A stretch of DNA of 64,000 nucleotides from Adiantum capillus-veneris (Eukaryota > Streptophyta > Polypodiopsida > Polypodiales > Pteridaceae), in assembly GCA_014529385.2 (NCBI GenBank), contig CM043956.1, positions 84,493,721-84,557,720 of the forward strand, in the 5' to 3' direction. The notes under the pieces are model-generated. The model did not search any database. It was not told where the DNA came from and saw only the letters and a list, made by a program, of their open reading frames with translations. Position 1 is the stretch's first letter; each line of letters opens with the position of its first letter. Of this stretch, positions 11,702-23,050 are shown one piece after another. The translations under genes were made by a program, and so were the position numbers.

Positions 11702-12120
11702 ATTTTGGTGCCTCCACTGAGGAGGGCTTGTCTATGTTTTGTGTAGGCTCAACCTTTAGCATAATCAAGTAGCTTGCATGAATCGCGAATATTTGTATGA
11801 CCCATTTGTTCCTATTGCAAGGAAAAAGGTTCATATCATTGTAAGTACAAATTACAATTTTAGCGAGTGATTCGTATCTTTTGGGCCCTCTTAGGTTGGC
11901 CGAGATAAACGCTTCAGTAAATCCTTTTATTTTGCCTCTCATTAGGTACGACCTTAGTTTGGACATCTATATTTTTGTTTTTTTTAAAACTTTTGGTCAT
12001 GCATATACCATGGATAATAGCCCAGGAATAGAGGTTTTCCCCTTTTATTTCACTCCACACATTAGAATAAATATTGCAATTAGTAAAAAAATCCATTTTC
12101 AACAACGTATGGTTTTCATG
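11702..12120 (+). other. Non-coding leader of gypsy element 1
   Basis: Between the primer site and the protease remnant I find no gag, zinc knuckle or protease active-site motif, only scattered stops. The element appears to have lost gag by deletion here. Confidence 0.5.
11706..11719 (+). other. Primer-binding site of gypsy element 1
   Basis: TGGTGCCTCCACTG follows the LTR end after a 4-base spacer. It shares TGGTGCC with the site of element 2 (16329) and is not the iMet type. I cannot assign the tRNA by eye. Confidence 0.6.
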
Positions 12121-15100
12121 TTTGGTGCCCAAAGAGCATTCACATCCATGAGACACCTGAAATCAAAGTCAAGATGGCAAACAATAGCAAGTCTAGGTGT
12201 GTAGGCATTTGTAAAAATGTCTTTGTAGAGGCCTTTGGCATTAAGAAGGCGATGGATTTTTATGTTATGTCGACCAAGGGAAGTGGTTATCCATTTATCC
12301 TAATAAGACCATGGCTAATGAAAATGCGAGCTTTGCAGGATTGGGAGAGTGGAAAATTAATTTGCAGGAACGACAATCATAAGAAGGTTGTCTTTGACAT
12401 GAAGGAGCAACGCAAGAGGAGCTCCATGAAGAATAATCTCAAAGTGAGACGGAAGAAGATTGGACCGATAACACTTCAGAAGAAGAAAGTAGCAGAAGCA
12501 TTATTGAAGAGGAGTCTTCCATCAACGTCATGGGGGTAAGGTTTTAGCCAACTAACCAAGAGCCTCTTGTCAAGGTTTGGAGGAGGTAGATTCCCAAGAG
12601 AACCAAAATGTGGAAGATGAAGGAATGTTGTCTACAACACTTACAAAGGATGAAAGAGAGGAGTTCAAAGGTGCGTTAAGGAAATTTCCTAATCTTTTTG
12701 CTAAAGACTACACCGACGTGCATGGAGTAGATGATGGTCAACACAAGATGGAGCTAAAGCCAGAGGCCAAACCTAAATTTCAAAAGCTACGAAGGCTAGG
12801 AGTCATCAAGGAGCAGGCTCTGCTCAAAGAGGTAAGAAAGCTTCTAGCAGTAGGTTTCATTTATCCAGTGGAGAATTTAGAGTGGGTCTCTCCCGTTGTT
12901 GTCACTCCCAAGAAGAACGGCAAGTGGAGGGTGTGTGTGGATTATCGTCCGCTCAATGAGGAAACAAAAAGAGATCACTTTCCCCTCCCATTTCAGGATG
13001 AGAAACTGAATGAGGTAGATGGTCATGAGAAGTACACTGTGTGTGATGGCTACTCACGTTACTTTCAAATAGGGATTGCATGGAGGAACAATTGAATACA
13101 ATCTTCATTACTCCTTGGGGTTGTTATGCTTTTAGACTCATGCCATTTGGCCTGACAAATGCTCCTCCAACTTTCCAATGTTTCATGAACATGGTGTTTC
13201 GAGCATTCTTTGGAAAGTCAATTAGGGTGTTCATTGAATATTTTTGTAATTATAGTTCAAAATCATTACATCTACAAAGGGTAGAAGAAGGTTTGAAGAA
13301 GCTCTATGACATGGGAGGTCAACTCAACCCCGAGAAGTGCCACATAGGTGAGGATGAAGTGATCTTGCTTGGTCACAAAGTTTCTTACAAAGGCATTGAG
13401 GTGGATCCTTCAAAGGCAAAGGCTCTTATTGAGATCCCATCACCCACGAATCTCAAAGAGGTAATATCATTCATTCAAAAGATGAAGTATATGTCACACT
13501 TTATTCACTTAGCTTCGGAGTTGCTTCATCCTTTGCAAAAGTTGACACAACAAGTAGAATTTGCATGGTCTGATGAGCTTGAAGAGTACTTTTGTAACAT
13601 ATTAAAGTCATTTTGTCAGAGCTACCAACACTCATGCCTCCTTGTTGGGAGTACACATTCTTTGTTAGCTCTAGTGCTGGAAGGGAAACAATTGGTGATG
13701 TGTTGCTACAACAAGATCCCACAGTACCAGGATGCAACCCATCTACTTTTCTAGTAGGGTCATGAATGCCTTGGAGAGAGGCTACACAGAAGCAGAACTC
13801 ATGATGCTTTCTCTCATGTTTGTGGTTAGGAAGTTTAGATCCTACCTGCTACCAAAACCTTTTGTAATTCTCACTGCAGAAAATTTGTTCCCTTGGGTGT
13901 CATCTCAAATGAATCTTAGTACTAGGATCTCAAAGTGGATTATGGAGTTGCAAGAGTTTCAATACTCTTTCAAGGTAGAAGATAGTGTGCGTGCACAATT
14001 GGCAAGGATTCTCACCTATAGGGTACATGAGAAGGAAGTTAAGGTGCCTAAAGTAAAGACCCTTCCATTGCCACCACCTAAAAGTATTCCTAATTCTTTT
14101 ACCTTGTTCTTTGATGGAGCTTTTTGACAAGCCACAGGAAAAGCAGGGGGAGGGCTAGTGTTGCTCAACCCAAGTGGATAGGTGGTCATGAAAGAGAATG
14201 TCAATCTACCAAGTTCAACTAGCAACAATGAAGCAGAATACGACACACTACTTCATGGTTTAAAGATATGCATTGGCCAAGGTATACAACGTCTCATGGT
14301 AGAAGGAGATGCACTTCTCATTGTTGTGAAGAAGATTTTAGGCATTTGGGCATGCAAGAATGAAAGCCTAAGGACAAAAGTTCATGCCATTCGTAGGTTA
14401 TTTAATTAATTTGAAGAGGTGCAACTATATCATATCCCTAGGAAACAAAATGAAGATGCAGATTTACTTGCACAAGAAGTAGTTACATGTGTTGAGAAAG
14501 AAGTGTAGGTCATCATGGTGGCAGCAACTGTCAAGCAACCGAGGTACTAGGGATTGGAGTCATTGACTCCCATTATTGGCTACATTTTGGAGGGCGAGTT
14601 TCCACAAGACTTCACGAAGGCTCAAAAGAGGAGACTCATGAAGAAGGCAAGCACGTATATCTTCCTAGAAGGATCGCTCTATCAAAGAGGGAAGGATCAA
14701 GTGTGCAAAGAGTACCAACTATCGAGGAAATTTTAACCATTCTAAAAGGTTTGCATGAAGAGGCATGTGGTGGTCATTTTTCCCAAGAATTAACTGTGAA
14801 GAAGATTTTGCTTGCCAAGTATGTTTGGCCAAGCTTGCATGTGGATGTCCAACATTGGTGTAAAAGCTGTCACAATTGTCAGATAAATGGAAATAGAAGG
14901 TTGGTGGTGCATGGCCCGAAGAAAATAGTGCTTCCAAGTGGACCCTTTGAAAAATGGATCATTGATGCTATGGGTCCTTTGCCTAGAATAAAGAATGGTA
15001 AACTCTACATTCTAGTGGCTGTGGACTACATGACTAGGTGGGTAGAGGCTCAAAGTGTGGCAAGGGTAAATGGGAAAGCATTGAGAAGGTTTGTCTACAC

Positions 15101-15448
15101 TAATATTTGTTGTAGATTTGGCACACCTCTAGAGATTGTTTCGGATAATGGTATGGGGTTCAAGAAGGGTTTACTCACAGAAGTTTGTGAAGAGATTCAC
15201 ATTCTACATCCTCATAGCACACCATACTACCCAGAGTCAAATGGTTTGGTGGAGAAGGCTAATGGTGTCATTGGAGGCATCATTAGAAAGATGATGCAAA
15301 ACAAGACAAAATTATGGGACGACTTCTTGGATGTTGTCTTGTGGGATATCGAACCACATATACGGAATCCACAGAGTTCACACCATTTCACTTCGTCTAT
15401 GGTCAAGAGGCTTTGCATCCTATCGAGCTCAACATTCCAACAATGTGG
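12120..15448 (+). pseudogene. Gypsy element 1 pol pseudogene
   Basis: The protease C-terminal part is at 12174-12340 (GYPFILIRPWLMKMRALQDW, family LGRPWL). RT spans 12577-13500 ([36 protein letters not shown]). The RT catalytic pair is lost: the site near 13231 reads FIEYFCNYSS where element 2 has LIDDFCVYSS. RNase H is at 13732-14060. A second, separate RNase H-like domain is at 14095-14500 (FTLFFDGAF; STSNNEAEYDTLLHGLKICI). Integrase is at 14703-15448 with the H-H-C-C finger (ACGGHF, WCKSCHNCQ) and DDE residues in IIDAMG, VSDNG and LVEKAN. Five or more in-frame stops occur between 14120 and 14560. The frame ends at ELNIPTMW, where element 2 begins. Confidence 0.9.
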
Positions 15449-16322
15449 TGTTGGGCGCATTTCTGACACCCCGTTTTTTGTAAATTTGTACATACGGACA
15501 TGACGCCCAATGTCAAAAGGGCATGTGGGATTTATTTTTGTGGGTTTTTTAGCTTGCTTTAGCAAGCACATGTACATGCACTGCAAGTCGCTAGTCTAGT
15601 GACAGCTATCGGGCTACTGTAAGTGCCCGTGAGTGAGTTTTTTGAAGTGAGCCTTGTATATAACAAAAAATCATGTACAAACTAAAAAACGTTCAGCCAA
15701 ACATTGGAAATTTTCAGGTTTTAGCTCGTTGTGTCTTCTTGGTGCTCTTGGATGCAGTTTTTTTGCCCCGACTAGCCTTCTCTACGTGTAGTCGTGTTGG
15801 GACAGCTTTTTGTTCGCGTCAATTTTGCTCATGGAGGCATATGGAATCAATTTTGGTCATCTTCAGATTTATCTCCAGTCATTTTTCAATATTTTTTTCA
15901 AGCTTTAAAGTTCCCCAATTGGAGTTGTGCTCTTTAGGTTACGACTAGTTCTCTGCAGGGTTATGGCTATGGCAGCCTAGTGACAAATTGTGTGTAGACA
16001 GATTCGGAGGACATGTATCTATGAATTGTGGAATTGATGTTGAAGTTGTGGGTTTGTAATGTTCGATTATGAAAGGGGAGGGCCTTGTATTCATATGCAT
16101 TGGTCGGCGTGTGCTGTAAATCCGTGCTTTGATAAGGTTTTGCTCCTATGTGACATAGTCTCTTGGGTGGGCGACGGCTAGTAAATTCCCAAGGGGACTA
16201 CTCTTGGTGGACTTGTGGTGTTTCAAAGGGATTTTTAAAAGATTTTGGTGTCTTTTAGTTCTCTTTCAACGCTCTTGGGTGACATTTCTATAGAGGTGTT
16301 TCAGTTTGCTTGTTTCCCAACA
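15449..16322 (+). repeat. 5' LTR of gypsy element 2
   Basis: It begins TGTTGGGCGCATTTCTGACA and ends TTTCCCAACA. Collinear and closely matching with 21728-22486. No open frame of note is seen within it, and no obvious TATA box. Confidence 0.92.
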
Positions 16323-16328
16323 GTGTTT

Positions 16329-16341
16329 TGGTGCCTGCCAC
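16329..16341 (+). other. Primer-binding site of gypsy element 2
   Basis: TGGTGCCTGCCAC lies six bases after the LTR end. It resembles the site of element 1 but differs in its second half. The tRNA is not assigned. Confidence 0.55.
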
Positions 16342-16386
16342 AGAGAAATCGCTTCAAGTTACCTTCATTTTACAGGTTTTGAAGAC

Positions 16387-17272
16387 ATGGCGTTTAATTT
16401 TCCGGAGTTAAGTGGGAAATCAAATGAAAGTTCCAAAGATTTCATTGAGAGAATGGAGTTTGCTTGCCTTCTTGCTGACAAGCAAGACCTAGCGTTGGTG
16501 CTGCGAATCTTCTATTTCTGTTTGAAGGGAGATGCTAGGGAATGGTTGGAAGGCTATGAAAAGGAGCTACAATCAGCCAAACCTCCTCAAGTTATGACTT
16601 ATGAAATGGTAAGGCATGCTTTTCTTACACACTTTCAACAGATGGAAGACCCACAAAAGGTATGGCAGTCTATTCAAGGCTTTGTACAAGGTGAAGGCCA
16701 AACCATAGAAGACTTTGTGAAGGCGTTCAATGCATTGTGGAAAATGTGTTGTACATCTTTGGGGGCTGAAATTACTCCAGCCATGTTGAAAAAGGACAGG
16801 TTTCTTGCAAGCTTGAGGAGTAACCTACGCTTGAAGGTAGAGCTTAAGCAGCCAAGGACCTTTTAGGAGGAAGTTGAAATTGCAAAGAATAAAGAGTGGA
16901 AAGCAGAGCGTCTTCATCAACTTGGAATCAATGTCGACCCAAAGCTTGAAGTTAAAGCGGTAGAGAAAACAAGGGTCCTCATCAGGGAGCCAAGTTATGA
17001 TCAACAAGCTTCTCATGATGTGAATGCCTTTTTCAAGGAGATGCAAGAGGTTGTAGGTCTTATGAAGAATCTTAGTGTGCATATGATGGGAGGTGGAAGA
17101 GGTCAAAGCTATGGATATGGATGTGGTTATGGAAGTAATGAGGGTTATACAGGTGGTAGAGGAAGAGGCATGGCTGGAAGAGGGGATATGTTTCAATGCT
17201 ACAATTGTGGTGAATGGGGCCATAAAATCCCTCAATGTGACAAGCCAAAGAGAATGGGTGGCGACATGTTTC
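16387..17272 (+). pseudogene. Gypsy element 2 gag (one stop)
   Basis: The likely start is ATG at 16387 (MAFNFPELSGKSNESSKDF). The capsid region has the retrotransposon-gag signature GDAREWLEGYE, then FLTHFQQMEDPQKVWQSIQG and GQTIEDFVKAFNALW. A glycine-rich GGRGQSYGYGCGYGSNEGY stretch precedes a CCHC zinc knuckle, CYNCGEWGHKIPQC, at about 17197. One TAG at 16864-16866 interrupts the frame after KQPRTF. Gag forms the virus-like particle and binds the element RNA. The frame continues without shift into pol. Confidence 0.9.
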
Positions 17273-20200
17273 CTCTTCCTCCACAAATTCCTTCTCGAGC
17301 TCAAGATTTTGGTATTGAGATTAAAGGGGAAGCAGAACCAAGTGGATTGACAACAGAAGAGAAGGGCAAAACAAAAGTGGTAAGCATAATCCGTTTGGAG
17401 AAGAAAGAGGATGATTTGGGAGCTATGGTCATGCCTATAGGTAAGAGGGTTACAAGAGATCATGACATGAGTGATGCAAGTCGCAGCCATAAAATAGGGA
17501 AACAGGTTGAAACAGGTACATGTAAAGAGAAGAAGAAGAGAAAGCACAGGAAACATTACAATGCATCCGACTTTCCTTTGGGAGAAGGGCAACCAAATTA
17601 TAGTTTCAGGGCTGATTTGCTGGGTAGAAAGGCTGATGTTACCTTTGGTCAACTCATGGAGATGTGTCCCAAGTTAAAGAGGCAATGGAAGCACGTAGTC
17701 AACCCCATGAAGAAGGAGCCTACAAGGGGGTCAGTGAGAGTCTTGTCTTTGAATGAGCTACCTGATATATGCCCTACTATGGATGCATGGCATAAGAGGA
17801 AGTGCACTGGAGAGGCTTATATTGATGGAGGTGCACAGGTATGTGTTATTACTCAAGCTTGTGTATCGAAGTTGGGACTCAACATGGTGAAGAATTCAGG
17901 TTTTCGCATAAAGCTTGCCAACCAATCAAGGGTAAGGTTCTTGGGAGTTGTAAAGGACTTGGAGGTGGATGTATTTGATGTTAAAGTGCTGGTCAATTGC
18001 CATGTTATGCCGGAGGGTATTGGTGCTTTCCCTCTCATCCTTGGAAGACCATGGTTACAGGCAACCAAAGCTATACAGGATTGGGGACATGGTACCATCA
18101 CTCTCTACAATAGAAGGGGTGATAAGAAAAGGTTTGACATGGCTAGAAAGCAATCTTTGAATGCTGATTTTGATGAGAAAAGTGATGAAGAAGAGTACTC
18201 AAGTGAAGAAGAAGACAATGGGGATGATTGCAGTGAAGTGGAAGATAGTAGCGATAGTGATCTAGATGTTTCCTCCTTGTTTCTTGAAGAAGAGCATGAT
18301 GTGAAACAAAGATTTCTTGGCCTTATGGAGAATGAGGATATCTCTAGTCCTTATGAGAAAATTGAAGAGCTGATGCAACCCAAAGTTCAACCTAATGTCA
18401 AACACGAGCTGATACAAGGTATGTTGTCTCCCGACTTGACTAGTCATGAGAAGGGTAAGTACCTACATATGATACAACAATTTCCCCATTTATTCATCAC
18501 TTCTTATGAGGAAATTAGAGGCTTTAATGGAGAGGAAATCCACATTCCAATCAAGGAAGGAGCTCAGCCCGTACGCCAAAAGCTAAGGAGAATGGGACAT
18601 GTACAACTTAATGCTTTAAAGGAAGAGGTAGACAAGCTTCTTGAAGCAGGTTTCATATGTCCTATGAGCACTGCAGAATGGGTGAGTCCTGTTGTTGTCA
18701 CACCCAAGAAGGATGGCAAGTGGAGGATATGTGTTGATTTTAAGCCTCTAAACGTAGCCATGAAGAGGGATCCATACCCTCTTCCTTTCATAGATGACAT
18801 ACTTGATTCTATTGCAGTGCATGAGACGTATAGCGTATGTGATGGATTCTCTGGATATTTTTAGCTCACCTTGGCTTTGGAAGATCGAAAGAAGACCACA
18901 TTTATCACGCCATGGGGATGCTTTTGTTATTGTGTACTTGTTTTTGGTCTTATGAATGGCTGTGCATGGTATCAAAAGCGCGTCAACAAGGTGTTCTCTC
19001 CCTTTCTTGGCAAGTTTGGGAAGGATCTTATTGATGACTTTTGTGTTTATAGCTCTAGAAAGGATCATTGTGCAAAGCTTGGGATGGAATTGAATCAATA
19101 TGATGAAAGTGGAGGTCAACTCAACCCAAAGAAGTGTCATCTTGCTCAACCAAGAGTGAAGTTTTTGGGGCATATGGTCTTAGAGAATGGGATTGAAGTG
19201 GATCCTGACAAAGTGAAGGCTTTGGTGCTCCTCCCATCACCTAAAGATACAAAGCAACTTTTTACTTTTATTCAAAAGGTGAAGTATATGGCAAGGTTCA
19301 TTCCGTTGTCCTCTCAACTTCTTTATCCTCTACAACAAGTAGCAAGGTTGGATCCTCTACAATGGACAAATGAATGTGAAGAGGTTTTTCAAGGTATCAA
19401 AGAGGTTCTTGGGTCTCTTCCTGCTATGCAAGCTCCTAATTGGGATAAGGATTTTTATGTGAATCCATCAGTAGGTGAGGATGCTATTGGAGCTATGCTT
19501 ATTCAACGAGGTAAAAATTCTCACTACATGAAGCCTATCTATTGTGCTAGCAGGGTGAAGCTAGAGGTGGAAAGAGGCTATACTGAGGTGGAGCTCATTA
19601 TGGTAAGCGTGATTTATGTATGTAGAAGGTTTAGGCACTACCTTCTCCCTAAACCATTCACATTCCTCACTAGGTACACTCTTCTACCTCAATTGGTGAA
19701 TAGCCCTACTTTTTCAAAGAGGCTCATGAAGTGGATTGTGGAGCTACAGGAATTCCAATTATCTTTTCTTTTTGAGGAGAGTACAAGGGCTACATTGGCT
19801 GACTTGCTTACCTATAAGGAAAGCCCTCTTCTTCTTAGGGAGGATGTAGTGAAGAAGCAACACATGGAAATTCCTGACATAGACAATGCCTATCTATTGT
19901 TTTTTGATGGCTCTTACAAAAAAGCGCATGGTGAAGCTTCAGGAGGTGTGGTAGTTTATGATCCTCAAGGTGCTTTGGTAACTAAAAGGAGTTTGAAGCT
20001 TACAACACAAAGCAACAATGAAGCTGAGTATGCTACTTTGGAGAAAGGTCTCAACCTTTGCCTTGAGCTTGGCATCCGTTGTGTGAGGGTAAGAGGTGAT
20101 GCTCTTTTAGTGGTTAAGCAAGTACTTGGGGTGTGGCAAAGTAAGAATCCAAGGCTAAAAAATATGTGTTTTCAAGTGAAGAATCTGCTTAAGCATTTTG

Positions 20201-21617
20201 AAGCTGGGAGTTTGAGGCATGTGGACAGGTCTCAAAATGAAGAAGCACATGGTGCAGCGCAAGCTTCAATTGGGCAATTGTATGTGATAAGGGCTGATTC
20301 TCCTCTTTATTTGGGAAGGGAAGCTTTAGAGAGGGAGGAAGAGTTTCTACAAAAAGGTATGCTTCCATCAGAGTTGGAGAAGCCAAAAAAGTACGGCTTC
20401 CTATGTCGTGCCAAAAGGTATATGCTACTTGGTGATGCCTTGTATATGAAAGGGGATGATCTTGTGATGAGGAAGGTGCCTTGGAAAGAGGAAATTTACA
20501 AAATTTTAGAGGATAATCATGAGGGTTCTTGTGGTGGTCACTGTGCTTCAAAGATCACTTTGCATAAAGTCTTGCAGGAGGGTTATGTGTGGCCAAGTGT
20601 TCAACGTGATGTTCATCATTGGTGCAAGTCTTGTAAAGAGTGTCAAAGCATGGCAAATAGGGTTCTCAAATCAGAAATTAGAGGCATCATTGTGGCTTAT
20701 GATGTGTTTGAGAAGTGGGGTATTGATGCAATAGGTCCTCTACCTATGACAGCTAGAGGCAAATGGTACATGCTTACTGCTGTTGACTATCTATCCAGGT
20801 GGGCCGAAGCCAAAGCTGTTAAGCAAATCACGAGTAAAGATGTTTCCTTATTTATATATGAAGATATTTGCTGAAAATTTGGCATGCCATTGGAGTTACT
20901 TTCTGACAAGGGTCCAGGTTTCAGGGGAGATTTGGTGGATTATCTATGTGAAAAGCTTCATGTGCATCACAGGTTTACTACTCCATATTATCCCCAATGC
21001 AATGGCATGAATGAAAGGTTTAATGGAGAGCTCATAAGGATGCTTACAAAGATGACAAGAAAGAATGTGAAGACTTGGGATTTAGAGCTGCCTTGTGCTC
21101 TATGGGCTTATAGGACTGCCATCAAATCAGGTACTGGTTTTTCTCCCTTCCATCTAGTTTTTGCCAAAGAGGCTTTACTTCCTATTGGGGTGGAGATACC
21201 AGCCTTGAAGATGATGCTAAATCTTGAAGAAGAGCCCAAGGATGCATTCAAGGAAAGAATTTTATATTTGCAATGTGTACAATTGGATAGGGTGTTAGCT
21301 TTTGAGCATTATGAGTAGGTCTTGAAGAAGAATCAAGCAAAGGCAAATGAGAAGGTAAAGAACAAGGACATCAAGAAGGGTGACATGGTGCTTTGTTACA
21401 ATAGTAAGCTTGATAGAACTTTTCAAAAGAAATTTCAAATCAAGTGGCAAGGTCCTTTCTTGGTCTTAAACAGGTTTCCGAATGGCACATATCAGCTTGT
21501 TTGCTGACTTGGATGGTACCCCACATAAAGCACGTGTGAATGGCTACAGGTTGAAGAAATATATTGCAAGGTTGATGACTGTGATTGAGGATGAGCCTTC
21601 TTTTGAAGAATTTTAAG
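17273..21617 (+). pseudogene. Gypsy element 2 pol: PR, RT, RNase H, aRNH, integrase
   Basis: The protease active site is YIDGGAQVCVIT (about 17819) with LILGRPWL at about 18037. RT runs from 18560 (VSPVVVTPKKDGKWRICVDF) with an intact LIDDFCVYSS near 19029. RNase H is at 19530-19850. A second RNase H is at 19890-20260 (AYLLFFDGSYKKAHGEASGG; NNEAEYATLEKGLNLC), the mark of Tat-lineage gypsies. Integrase is at 20510-21500 (EGSCGGHC, WCKSCKECQ, GIDAIGPLP, LLSDKGPGF, MNERFNGEL) with a C-terminal KWQGPFLVLNRFPNGTYQL. Stops are TAG at 18862, TGA at 20872 and TAG at 21316. A one-base shift near 21500 moves the tail ADLDGTPHKARVNGY to the next frame. The copy could be revived only by repair of several lesions. 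Confidence 0.92.
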
Positions 21618-21707
21618 ATCATGTTTCTAATGATGAAGATGAGGTGAAGACTCTCTCATGTGGTTTACAGGATCTCTTTGTGCTGCTGATCATGAATGAT
21701 CTAGCAG

Positions 21708-21720
21708 ACTGGGGGGTTGG
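21708..21720 (+). other. Polypurine tract of gypsy element 2
   Basis: ACTGGGGGGTTGG lies seven bases before the 3' LTR. It is the only purine-rich block there and is the likely plus-strand primer. Confidence 0.6.
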
Positions 21721-21727
21721 CAAACTA

Positions 21728-22486
21728 TGTTGGGCGCATTTCTGACACCCCGTTTTTTGTAAATTTGTACATATGGACATGACCCCCGATGTCAAAAGGG
21801 CGTGTGGGCTTTCTTTTTGTGGGTTTTTTAGCTTGCTTTAGCAAGCACATGTACATGCACTGCAAGTCGCTAGTCTAGTGACAGCTGTTGGGCTACTGTA
21901 AGTGCCCGTGAGTGTGTTTTTTGAAGTGAGCCTTGTATATAACAAAAACTCATGTACAACATAAAAAACATTCTGACAAACATCAGAAATTTGTAGGTTT
22001 TAGCTCGTTGTGTCTTCTTGGTGCTCTTGGATGCAGTTTTTCTGCCCCGACTAGCCTTCTCTACGTGTAGTCGTGTTGGGACAGCTTTCTGTTCGCATCA
22101 ATTTTGCTCATGGAGGCGTATGGAATCAATTTTGGTCATCTTCAGCTTTCTTGCTAGTCATTTTTCAATATTTTTTTCAAGCTTTAAAGTGCCCCAATTA
22201 GAGTTTTTCTCTTCAGGTTACGACTAGTTCTCTGCAGGGTTATGGCTATGGCAGCCTAGTGGCAAATTGTGTGTAGACAGATTCGGAGGGCATGTATCTA
22301 TGAATTGTGGAATTTATGTTGAAGTTTTGGGTTTGTAATGTTCAGTTATGAAAGGGGAGGGCCTTGTCTTCATATGCATTGGTCGGCGTGTGCTGTAAAT
22401 ATGTGCTTTGACAGGGTTTTGCTCCTATGTGACATAGTCTCTTGGGTGGGCGACGGCTAGTAAATTCCCAAGGGGACTACCATTCC
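21728..22486 (+). repeat. 3' LTR of gypsy element 2, 3'-truncated
   Basis: It starts TGTTGGGCGC and follows the 5' LTR to GGGGACTAC, then switches abruptly to gypsy 1 LTR sequence. The last 115 or so bases, including the CCCAACA end, are missing. Confidence 0.92.
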
Positions 22487-23008
22487 TCTCAATACCTCAC
22501 TCAAACCTGCACCTTTCATGGTTTCTCTCACCTTCTTCACCATTAACCTCCCCTCTTACTTCCATAGCTCTCATATGAGCTCTACATGTACATACACCAT
22601 CTCTATGGTTCTCTCTATTACTTCCAAAGTACAATTCCATCTTACCCCTTCTCTATATACATAAAATTCAGCATGTAAACCATGCTTAACCTCTGCAAAT
22701 TGAGATATCTTATCAACGGAATTTTCATTTTCATCGCGATAATCAACCTTGGCGGCGGTGGCGTAAAGAAGAGAAGATGAAGAAGAGGATCAATAGTCAT
22801 TTTGGGATCCTACACAAGTAAGTCCTTCTTCAAGCTTCACCATCACAAGGATTTCCTCACTTCATTCAACCATCCACGTCATTCTACTCATTGTAAATAT
22901 ATCATTAACTTTCTAGTGATTACTAACACTAACCACTAACATACTAACACAAAATAGTCATTGACCTAACCATAAAAGGCACCTCACCTCAAGATATGTG
23001 CTTAGTAA

Positions 23009-23050
<42 letters not shown>

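Larger units (their letters stand above)
15449..22486 (+). mobile_element. Ty3/gypsy element 2 (Tat-type), nested in element 1
   Basis: It has an 874-bp 5' LTR with perfect TGTTGGG and CCCAACA ends, a primer site, a single-frame gag-pol with only four stops and one shift, a purine tract and a 3' LTR whose last 115 or so bases are deleted. It interrupts the integrase of element 1. The base after 22486 is in the middle of element 1's LTR, so a deletion followed insertion. It is clearly younger than its host, as shown by its better-kept reading frame. Confidence 0.92.

Noticed and set aside
16825-17652. 275-codon minus-strand frame
   Set aside because: It is antisense to the gypsy 2 gag, which has a clear capsid domain and zinc knuckle.
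20189-20551. 120-codon minus-strand frame
   Set aside because: It is antisense to the second RNase H and integrase start of gypsy 2.
16864-21318. Programmed stop-codon readthrough in gypsy 2
   Set aside because: Four stops at scattered places, inside capsid, RT and integrase, and without a CARYYA context do not fit a regulated gag-pol readthrough.
22018-22227. 69-codon frame conserved in both gypsy 2 LTRs (also 15673-15948)
   Set aside because: Conservation follows from LTR duplication; there is no independent evidence of coding.
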